A stretch of 64,000 nucleotides of DNA. Origin: Candidatus Enterococcus moelleringii. Its GTDB lineage: Bacteria; Bacillota; Bacilli; Lactobacillales; Enterococcaceae. The translations under genes were made by a program, and so were the position numbers. The notes beneath the pieces are model-generated. The model searched no databases, was not told where the DNA came from, and saw only the letters and a program-made list of their open reading frames with translations. Each line of letters starts with the position of its first letter. Position 1 is the first letter of the stretch. The stretch is taken from NCBI RefSeq assembly GCF_017377575.1, contig NZ_JAFREM010000017.1, forward strand, positions 19,801-83,800, given 5' to 3'. Shown here one piece after another: positions 56,103 to 64,000 of the stretch.

Positions 56103-56717
56103 CTAAAATCGGCTGGTTTTATGGATGGTTGGTTTTTTCCGGTAATCCGGTCCTTTGAAACGGTTCTTGAAGCGTTTTGGCAGCAGCAAGGACATCAGCT
56201 CAAAAGGAGTGGCTAAAATAGTCCAAGCCACTTGGCGAGCGTTAGGATGATAAGCATAAACTTTGGTCAAGCCAAAGTGCAGAACAATCAAACCCGGTAA
56301 CAGCAGTAAAGCGGATTGCCAAGTAGCTGTCCAGTTAGTGAAGTGCTGCAGGATACTGATTCCTAACGGGTAAAAATAAAACAGGGTGGTAATCAGATTG
56401 ACGCGCCAGCTGCGAGTCAGCAATCGAATGTTCAGCAAAAAGAAAATAGCGGACAAAACGATCCCTAATGGTGGAAACAAACTGACTAAAAAGGAATAAA
56501 TAATCCCCCAAATCAGTAAACCTGGTCCTTTTACTAAGGCGGTCAAAAGAATTAATCCGCCAATTGTCCACAGCTGATTTTGGATGGTGGTGACGGTTAG
56601 AAAACTGAAAAGTACTAAGACTACCCAGTGCCAAATGCTGGATAAGGGCGCTTTTTCGGGAAATTTTTGTTTGAGAGCTTTTGCTGTATTGGGATATTCT
56701 TGTTGAAAACTATTCAT
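56103..56717 (-). CDS. membrane protein of unknown function (204 aa)
   Basis: From the ATG at 56717 (GGAGGG before it) this protein has a cytoplasmic N terminus, about five or six membrane segments (IWHWVVLVLFSFLTVTTI, LLIWGIIYSFLVSLFPPLGIVLSAIFFLLNI and others) and a basic C terminus (KRFKNRFKGPDYRKKP). No family is recognised. It stands alone, convergent to the MATE gene. Confidence 0.75.
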   Translation of the reverse strand: MNSFQQEYPNTAKALKQKFPEKAPLSSIWHWVVLVLFSFLTVTTIQNQLWTIGGLILLTALVKGPGLLIWGIIYSFLVSLFPPLGIVLSAIFFLLNIRLLTRSWRVNLITTLFYFYPLGISILQHFTNWTATWQSALLLLPGLIVLHFGLTKVYAYHPNARQVAWTILATPFELMSLLLPKRFKNRFKGPDYRKKPTIHKTSRF

Positions 56718-56935
56718 CGAATCCCTCCATCTAGTTAAAGTATGTCGGTTTGCTGCCGACATTAAGTTATTATAGAAAGTTTTGACCCGACTTACATCCG
56801 ACTAAAGATGTAAGTTTCTACCTAATAAGTTTAAGAGTCAGTTTAGAAAAAGGCGAACTCTGCATTTCGGCTAAGATTGTAGTAGAATGGAAAGCGTGAA
56901 GAAACTGAATTTGAAGAAATAAGGAGCGATAAATA

Positions 56936-57704
56936 ATGCTTTTTGATTCACATACCCATTTGAATGCAGAACAATTTAAAGATGAAATCCCAGAAACGGT
57001 GGAACGTGCGAAAGAACTAGGAGTTACCGAAATGGCGGTCGTGGGCTTTGACACACCTACGATTGAAAAAAGCCTGGAGTTGAGCCAAACCTATGAAGGC
57101 ATCCATTCGATTATCGGCTGGCACCCAACTGAAGCCGGCAGTTACACCAAAGCAGTAGAAGAAAAACTGTTGCAGCAATTGACCTTGCCAAAAGTCGTGG
57201 CCTTAGGTGAAATCGGTTTGGATTATCACTGGATGGAAGATCCTAAAGACGTGCAGGATAAAGTCTTTCGCCGCCAAATCGCGATTGCCAAAGAAATGAA
57301 CCTGCCTATCAGCATCCATACCCGCGATGCGATTGAAGATACCTATAAAGTTCTGAAGGAAGAGGACATTCGTGAAATCGGCGGTATCATGCACAGCTTC
57401 AGCGGTGATGACGAATGGGCGAAGCGTTTCTTGGACTTAGGCATGCACGTGTCTTTCTCTGGTGTGGTGACCTTTAAGAATGCACCAGATGTTCAGGCAG
57501 CTGCCAAAGTTGTGCCTTTGGATAAAATATTAGTGGAAACTGATGCGCCTTATTTGGCACCGATGCCTTATCGCGGCAAACGCAATGAACCAGGTTACAC
57601 TCGCTATGTGGCGGAAAAAATTGCTGAGTTGCGGGAGTTGCCATTGGAAGAAATTGCCCAACATACGACTGAAAATGCTCATCGTTTATTTAGGATTGCG
57701 GCCC

Positions 57705-57712
<8 letters not shown>
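56936..57712 (+). CDS. tatD: TatD family deoxyribonuclease
   Basis: This 258-residue metal-dependent hydrolase shows [32 protein letters not shown] and ETDAPYLAP, the complete TatD metal-ligand set. It is a 3'-exonuclease implicated in repair. Its stop overlaps the rnmV start. Confidence 0.93.
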
Positions 57713-59155
<1,443 letters not shown>

Positions 59156-59242
59156 TTCTTTTCGTATTTTTTGTTAAAAAGAACCCGCGGCTCTGCTTTA
59201 TTCCTCGGAATTTATTTATACTAAGCTGCAAGGAGGATTCCT

Positions 59243-60358
59243 ATGAAAAAATTGATTTACGGCTCCATGATCGGATTACTGGCGTTAGGTTTGCTTTCTG
59301 CTTGTAATCAAAACGATAAAAAAACTGAAACCAAACAGTCAGCGGCGGTAGAAACACCGGCTAAAACCGGGGATACGATTGAACCATCTGATTATCATGA
59401 TGTGGACAATTGGTTGGCGAAAACCACCGATCCAACTGAACTGGCGGACGTATTTATTTTATATCCGACCGCTTATCAAAAACAGGGCAATCAATCTCCA
59501 GTATCGAAGATTGATAATTTGAGTATGCAAGCAGGTGCGCAAGTCTTCCTGGCCAACCAAGGCTCAGCCTTTGAAAGCAGCGGCAACGTCTTTGCGCCAT
59601 ATTATCGTCAGTTGGATGCTAATTGGCTGCTGAGTCAATCAGCGGAAAAGCAGGCTGAATATGCTAACGGTGTACCGAAAGCTGATGTACTAGCGGCCTT
59701 CCATTATTACATCGAAAATTATAACAATGGTCGACCATTTATTTTAGTTGGACATTCTCAAGGGGCTTCAATGGTGAAAGAAATTTTGTTTGACTATTTG
59801 AAAAAGAATCCTGAGGTAAATGAGCGAATGGTAGCGGCTTATGTGTTAGGTCAATCAGTAACTCAAGCTGAACTAGATGCCAATCCTCAAACTAAGTTTG
59901 CGGAAGGTCCCGATGATACTGGCGTAATTATTTCTTATAACACAGTTTCGCCAACCTTTGAAGGAGAGCTGTCTACTACGGCTCCTGGTGCTTTGGCAAT
60001 TAACCCGATCACTTGGACGCGAGATGAGACACCAGCACCAGTGGAGGCTAACCTAGGCTCCTATGTGCGTAATGAGGAAGGGAACTATGAAAGAGCAATG
60101 GGAGTGGCAGATGCCCGCGTTGACACCGCGCGCGGCTTAGTTATTTGTTCCACTGCCGATGTCGCTCGTTACGGAATGCCGGAAAGTGCCCGCAAAATTT
60201 TCCCAGAAGGGTCTTTCCACAATAACGATATCAGCTTCTATTACTACAACCTGCAGCAAAATGCGGAAAACCGAGTGGCGCAATATTTAGCCGCTCATCC
60301 AGCACCAACTCCGGAAGCGGAACAACCCGTAGCAGAAAATGTAGAATCAATTCAATAA
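59243..60358 (+). CDS. DUF3089-family lipoprotein, alpha/beta hydrolase-like
   Basis: This 371-residue lipoprotein has a lipobox LLSAC (Cys about 21), a linker rich in Thr/Ala/Glu, and a domain with VFILYPTAYQKQG and the nucleophile elbow GHSQG (Ser near 172). This matches DUF3089, a family of presumed serine hydrolases. The C-terminal tail is Pro/Glu-rich. The substrate is unknown. Confidence 0.85.
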   Translation: MKKLIYGSMIGLLALGLLSACNQNDKKTETKQSAAVETPAKTGDTIEPSDYHDVDNWLAKTTDPTELADVFILYPTAYQKQGNQSPVSKIDNLSMQAGAQVFLANQGSAFESSGNVFAPYYRQLDANWLLSQSAEKQAEYANGVPKADVLAAFHYYIENYNNGRPFILVGHSQGASMVKEILFDYLKKNPEVNERMVAAYVLGQSVTQAELDANPQTKFAEGPDDTGVIISYNTVSPTFEGELSTTAPGALAINPITWTRDETPAPVEANLGSYVRNEEGNYERAMGVADARVDTARGLVICSTADVARYGMPESARKIFPEGSFHNNDISFYYYNLQQNAENRVAQYLAAHPAPTPEAEQPVAENVESIQ

Positions 60359-60365
60359 GCAAGCT

Positions 60366-60402
60366 AACTGATCCGGCGAATTACGCGCGGGTCAGTTTTT
60401 AT
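60366..60402 (+). terminator. terminator of the lipoprotein gene
   Basis: AACTGATCC (60366-60374) pairs with GGGTCAGTT (60389-60397), then Ts. Confidence 0.8.
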
Positions 60403-60495
60403 TTGTTGGAAAGATCAGAGGGTGCTTGAATCCGAATTTTATTTATGGGATACTAAACATATAATGACACTATATATGGTGCGTGGTGATATAAT

Positions 60496-60744
60496 CTGAC
60501 AAGAGCGGAAAAAGAGTTAGAGAAAATGAGGAATAACCCTAAGAATGTTTCGAAAGAAAAACTAATAACTATTCTTAGAAGATTTGGATGTACTGTTTTT
60601 GAGAGGTCGGGTGGAAGTCATTTTGCAGTTAGTCACCCAAAAATTGAAAGGACTCTGACAATCCCTTCAAAGAAACCAATAAAAGCTGTTTATATAAGAG
60701 ATTGTGTCAGGTTCATAGATGAGGTGAAAGAAATTGATGACTAA
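60496..60744 (+). CDS. hicA: HicA-type toxin
   Basis: This small protein contains the HicA dsRBD-like core: VSKEKLITILRRFGC, SGGSHFAVSHP with the catalytic His and a C-terminal PIKAVYIRDCVRFID. It should cleave mRNA and be neutralised by the HicB protein next to it. The reading frame upstream of the ATG at 60526 (TRAEKELEK) looks like a normal HicA N terminus, and GGTGA lies six bases before a CTG at 60496, so I favour a non-standard CTG start; 60526 is the conservative alternative. Confidence 0.8.
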   Translation: MTRAEKELEKMRNNPKNVSKEKLITILRRFGCTVFERSGGSHFAVSHPKIERTLTIPSKKPIKAVYIRDCVRFIDEVKEIDD

Positions 60745-61210
60745 AGAAGAGTATTTAACTTTAGAATACCCTGTCGTAATCAAGAAATTTTATGATGAAG
60801 ATGAGGAACAGGATATTTTTTCAGCCGAGATTAAAGAAATGCCCGGCTTGAAAGTTTACGGAGACTCTTATCAAGAGGTCTATGATGAATTATTGGAAGC
60901 AAAAGAAATTTGGGTGGATGCTCGTTTAGCTGAAGGCAGAGATATTCCCTTGCCATTCAAAGAAAATCATAGTTATAGTGGCAGACTAACTGTGAGAATT
61001 GGAAAAGATCTGCATCGAAGAGTTGCGGACTATGCGGAAGATGATGGCATGTCTTTGAATCAAAGTATAATCAGTCTTTTGGAAAAAGGACTCTCTGCAA
61101 CAGCGATAGGCAGCCAAGGTGGCTACCTAAAAGAGACTAATCGTGAATTAGATAAAATTAGTGAGACTTTGTATGAGTTAAGTATAAAGAACTTTAAAAC
61201 CAAACGTTAG
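60737..61210 (+). CDS. hicB: HicB-type antitoxin
   Basis: This 157-residue protein has the HicB N-terminal partial RNase-like fold (YPVVIKKFYDEDEEQDIFSAEIKEMPGLKVYGDSYQEVYDE) and a ribbon-helix-helix DNA-binding domain (LTVRIGKDLHRRVADYAEDDGMSLNQSIISLLEKGL). It should block HicA and repress the operon. It overlaps hicA by 8 bases; the toxin-first order is normal for hicAB. Confidence 0.88.
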   Translation: MTKEEYLTLEYPVVIKKFYDEDEEQDIFSAEIKEMPGLKVYGDSYQEVYDELLEAKEIWVDARLAEGRDIPLPFKENHSYSGRLTVRIGKDLHRRVADYAEDDGMSLNQSIISLLEKGLSATAIGSQGGYLKETNRELDKISETLYELSIKNFKTKR

Positions 61211-61254
61211 TTGGTAAGTCAGCTAAAAGAAAATGATCAAGAGTAAAATAAATG

Positions 61255-61284
61255 AAGATCTTAGCGTCTCGCTAAGATCTTTTT
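61255..61284 (+). terminator. terminator of hicAB
   Basis: A perfect 11-bp stem (61255-61265 with 61271-61281), a 5-base loop and Ts. Confidence 0.88.
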
Positions 61285-61384
61285 CGTACCCCGGTAGTTC
61301 TATTTGTACATAACCGAACAAGCAAAGCAGTCGTCAATTTCCTGAACTTTCCGTATAGTGGGAGAAGAAAGTGGGGGAATTATC

Positions 61385-62329
61385 ATGAATTACCGTGTTT
61401 TATTATATTATCTATACACACCAATTGCCGATCCGGAGCAGTTTGCGAAGGAGCATTTGGCTTTTTGTCGCGAGCTGGATTTGAAAGGGCGGATTCTGGT
61501 GGCTGAAGAAGGCATCAATGGAACGTTATCCGGCACCAATGAAGCAACTGATCGCTATATGAAATACATGCATCAAGATGAACGCTTTAAGGATACTTTT
61601 TTCAAGATAGACGAAAGTGAAGATCATGCCTTTAAGAAGATGTTTGTCCGACCTCGTAAAGAGTTGGTTTCTTTGAATTTAGAAGACGACATCGATCCGA
61701 AAGAAGTAACGGGGAACTATTTGGAACCAAAAGAATTCAAGGAAGCGCTATTAGATGAAAATACTGTCGTAATTGATGCTCGAAACGATTACGAATATGA
61801 CTTGGGACATTTTCGCGGCGCTGTTCGTCCCGATATTCGTGCGTTTCGTGAGCTGCCTGAATGGATTCGCGCTAACAAAGAAAAATTTATGGACAAAAAA
61901 GTCGTTACCTATTGTACCGGCGGGATCCGTTGTGAAAAATTTTCCGGCTGGATGCTGCGAGAAGGCTTTGACGATGTAGCTCAATTACATGGTGGAATCG
62001 CCAACTACGGCAAGGACCCAGCAACCAAAGGGGAGCTGTGGGATGGCAAAATGTACATCTTTGACGAACGGATCGCAGTCGAAATCAACCAAGTGGATAA
62101 ACAGGTTGTCGGCAAAGAGTGGTTCGACGGAACACCTTGCGAACGCTATATCAATTGCAGCAATCCAGAATGCAACCGTCAGATTTTAGTCTCAGAAGAA
62201 AATGAAGCACGCTATTTAGGCGCTTGCTCTTATGAATGCGCGGCTCACGAACACAATCGTTATGCCGAAGCACACGATATTTCCGAAGCAGAAAAAGAAG
62301 ACCGTTTAGCTCAAATCGCCTACCGCTAG
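61385..62329 (+). CDS. trhO: tRNA uridine-34 hydroxylase (rhodanese-like)
   Basis: This 314-residue protein has an N-terminal domain ([32 protein letters not shown]) and a rhodanese domain with the active Cys at about 177 in [14 protein letters not shown], followed by a Cys-rich C terminus ([18 protein letters not shown]). It makes 5-hydroxyuridine in tRNA. The start has GGGGGA before it. Confidence 0.92.
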   Translation: MNYRVLLYYLYTPIADPEQFAKEHLAFCRELDLKGRILVAEEGINGTLSGTNEATDRYMKYMHQDERFKDTFFKIDESEDHAFKKMFVRPRKELVSLNLEDDIDPKEVTGNYLEPKEFKEALLDENTVVIDARNDYEYDLGHFRGAVRPDIRAFRELPEWIRANKEKFMDKKVVTYCTGGIRCEKFSGWMLREGFDDVAQLHGGIANYGKDPATKGELWDGKMYIFDERIAVEINQVDKQVVGKEWFDGTPCERYINCSNPECNRQILVSEENEARYLGACSYECAAHEHNRYAEAHDISEAEKEDRLAQIAYR

Positions 62330-62356
62330 AAGCATGGATCGCCATGCTTCTTTTTG
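62328..62356 (+). terminator. terminator of trhO
   Basis: AGAAGCATGG (62328-62337) pairs with CCATGCTTCT (62342-62351), followed by Ts; it overlaps the stop codon. Confidence 0.85.
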
Positions 62357-62358
62357 AT

Positions 62359-62419
62359 ATGTCTTGACACATCTGTCGACTTCAACTAAACTTGAACTCA
62401 GCTATATATGTCAAGACAC
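62359..62419 (+). promoter_or_regulatory. promoter and paired operators of the niacin transporter gene
   Basis: A -35 TTGACA (62364-62369) and -10 TAAACT (62387-62392) are 17 bases apart. ATGTCTTGACACAT (62359-62372) overlaps the -35 and its inverse ATGTCAAGACAC (62408-62419) lies downstream, so both can be held by one dimeric or looping repressor. A niacin-responsive NiaR repressor is the natural candidate. Confidence 0.7.
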
Positions 62420-62433
62420 CTCAGGAGGCAATT

Positions 62434-63045
62434 ATGAAAAATAATTCTGTAAAACATTTAACGATTTCAGCTTTACTAATCGGGTTAGGGGTTTTGATTC
62501 CTATGGTAATGCCCAAGGTAGTGATTCCACCGGCATCCTTTACGTTGGCCAGTCACGTCCCAGTATTTATCGCCATGTTTTTTTCACCAGGAATGGCAGT
62601 AGCGGTAGTTCTCGGAACCGCCTTTGGCTTTTTCATCTCAACATCACCAATCATCGCATTGCGGGCGTTTTCTCACATTTTGTTTGCGGTAATCGGCGCT
62701 CGTTACCTGCAAAAGCATCCCGAAATCGTCTTTAAAAACGGTCAGTTTACTTTGTCGAATGGAAAATTTCAAGTCTTTAACCTAATTATCGGCTTAATTC
62801 ATTCAGCTGCGGAAATGATCGTAGTCAGCGTGTTCTACTTTATGGGAAATATGCCGGATACGTATTATTCGCAAGGTTATATTTACACCGTGTTTATTTT
62901 GATGGGGATCGGCGGAGTGATTCACAGCCTAGTGGATTACAACATTGCCTACTTTGTGGCCGGCACGCTTTATAAACATTTCAATTTACCAATTTTTGAT
63001 AAAGCAATTAAACAGGAAAAAGAACTGAAAAAAATGGTCGCTTAA
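62434..63045 (+). CDS. niaX: niacin ECF transporter S component, NiaX-like
   Basis: This 203-residue membrane protein has about six helices and the ECF S-component style opening KHLTISALLIGLGVLIPMVMPKVVIPPASFTLASHVPVFIAMFFSP. It would work with a shared ECF energising module encoded elsewhere. The niacin assignment comes from resemblance to NiaX and the NiaR-like operators; nicotinamidase (pncA) in the same window fits NAD salvage. Confidence 0.78.
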   Translation: MKNNSVKHLTISALLIGLGVLIPMVMPKVVIPPASFTLASHVPVFIAMFFSPGMAVAVVLGTAFGFFISTSPIIALRAFSHILFAVIGARYLQKHPEIVFKNGQFTLSNGKFQVFNLIIGLIHSAAEMIVVSVFYFMGNMPDTYYSQGYIYTVFILMGIGGVIHSLVDYNIAYFVAGTLYKHFNLPIFDKAIKQEKELKKMVA

Positions 63046-63069
63046 TCGCAGTTGCTACTGCGATTTTTC
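63044..63069 (+). terminator. terminator of niaX
   Basis: AATCGCAGT (63044-63052) pairs with ACTGCGATT (63057-63065), then Ts; it overlaps the stop codon. Confidence 0.85.
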
Positions 63070-63286
63070 TTTTTTTCAGTAATTTTTTTGACAAATTATT
63101 TTCAGTTTTGTAAAAAAAATGGAAAAAGAACAACTGAGCCTAGTATTGGCGCGGTTTCCCCTTCTTAAATAACAAGTATTGAAAGAAAAAGAATTTTCTA
63201 AAAAAGCAAGACTATAATATTATTTTATTGTATAGTAATAGAAAGTTAAATTTTAGAAAATTAATACATAAAAAGAGGGAAGACCA

Positions 63287-63970
63287 ATGATCAGAATACT
63301 ATTACTCACCAAAAACGTGTTGTCCGAACAAGAATTACTTCAACAGCTTCAACGATTAAACTTCGAAGTTTTCTCATCTTCAAGTACCCTTCAGTCGTTA
63401 ATCGTATCTGACGACAGTGCTGGCTTAGCCGATTATTTCTCAGTAGTGATCCTAAGCGAAACAATCTCATGTCGGGAAGTTCAAGAAATTCTGCCTCATA
63501 TCGTTAAAGAAGGACGGTTGATTTTCCGTAAAGCGAATCGTTCGTTTGTCGAAGAAGAAAAAGTGTTGTTAGGTCAGGATCAAATTACTGACTGGATGTT
63601 CTCGGACGCTTCGGCAGAAGAAATTCGCGAACTAATTGCTTCGCCATTTTACAATATTGCCTTGGACAACTCGTCATTCCAGCAATTTACGCAAGGTCAA
63701 TTTTCGAAAATCAACAGCAAACAAATGGAAAATGTACTGGCGTCCTTCTCAGCTAGTGAGTTCAAGGTTTTCCAGAAGCTGAAACAAGAACGTGGTCAAA
63801 CAGTTGGCCGAGAAGAGCTGTGTGAATTGCTGTGGGGTGAAATTACCCAATCAAGAATGGTTCAGTTGTCTTCCTTAATCAAAAACATGCGGGTGAAATT
63901 TGAAGCCAACGACATCGAAGGCGAAATTATTCAAACCGTTTGGCGCAAAGGTTACATCTTAAAACAATAA
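63287..63970 (+). CDS. orphan winged-helix regulator with degenerate receiver domain
   Basis: This 227-residue protein has the length and order of an OmpR-type response regulator. In the N-terminal domain the usual acidic pair is replaced by TKN (ILLLTKN) and the phospho-acceptor position by Ser/Glu (VVILSETIS), so phosphorylation is unlikely. The C terminus is a winged helix (FSASEFKVFQKLKQERGQTVGREELCELLWG, VWRKGYIL). No kinase gene is adjacent. It probably responds to something other than phosphorylation. About 220 bases of AT-rich sequence without a gene precede it. Confidence 0.85.
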   Translation: MIRILLLTKNVLSEQELLQQLQRLNFEVFSSSSTLQSLIVSDDSAGLADYFSVVILSETISCREVQEILPHIVKEGRLIFRKANRSFVEEEKVLLGQDQITDWMFSDASAEEIRELIASPFYNIALDNSSFQQFTQGQFSKINSKQMENVLASFSASEFKVFQKLKQERGQTVGREELCELLWGEITQSRMVQLSSLIKNMRVKFEANDIEGEIIQTVWRKGYILKQ

Positions 63971-64000
63971 GCAAACACAGAAGAGGCTGTGACATAAGTC

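Overview
The window reads as an ordinary stretch of chromosome from a low-to-mid GC Firmicute of the order Lactobacillales, most likely an Enterococcus. The main reasons are the gene order around rarA, 6S RNA, prmA, rsmE, rel and dtd, the tatD-rnmV-rsmA cluster, PTS sugar uptake with CcpA-like cre boxes, strong GGAGG ribosome binding sites and NiaX-type niacin uptake. The species cannot be fixed from the sequence alone. No rRNA, tRNA, insertion sequence, prophage or CRISPR array was seen.

Layout. 1-911: a tandem array of five tiny membrane-peptide genes (plus the tail of another gene at the left edge) with a period near 157 bp, in which the Shine-Dalgarno of most members is written inside the 3' end of the gene before it. 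It is followed by a BcrA-type ABC transporter and a DesK/DesR-type two-component system (1107-4293). 4336-6457: a DeoR regulator and a DUF1576 membrane protein. 6771-11121: an AgrC/AgrA-like system without AgrB or AgrD, a divergent secreted small protein, a DUF2975/XRE cluster and a decayed second copy of the secreted protein. Two promoters here carry matching LytTR-type direct repeats 21 bp apart. 11217-18355: P-type ATPase, phosphosugar mutase, HesB-like protein, BceRS-like two-component system and a GRP sugar transporter. 18414-24181: aspartase, an Lrp-type regulator, a class III aminotransferase and an amino-acid ABC transporter. 24198-29264: MerR-controlled ABC-2 exporter, a MazF/PemK-like toxin-antitoxin pair, telA and xpaC. 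29492-33080: nudF, pfs, pncA, two fluoride channels and a universal stress protein.

33437-45763 is mostly housekeeping: 6S RNA, rarA, 3-methyladenine glycosylase, prmA, rsmE, rel, dtd, fumarase, malic enzyme and metG. 45842-52925 is a beta-glucoside module: LicT/BglG antiterminator with its RNA target and cre, EIIBCA, an RpiR regulator with repeated operators, and GH4 and GH1 phospho-glucosidases. 52973-56717 holds accessory genes (Imm5-like protein, two unknown small genes, MarR-MATE pair, membrane protein). 56936-59155 is tatD-rnmV-rsmA, and the window ends with a lipoprotein hydrolase, HicAB, trhO, niaX and an orphan receiver-like regulator.

How the genes work together: aspartase, fumarase and malic enzyme form a possible aspartate to fumarate to malate to pyruvate route. 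The beta-glucoside genes form a complete uptake and hydrolysis path under three visible layers of control (cre, antitermination, RpiR). The best candidates for undescribed biology are the coupled micro-peptide array beside its ABC/two-component genes, and the Agr-like peptide regulon with its decayed paralogue.
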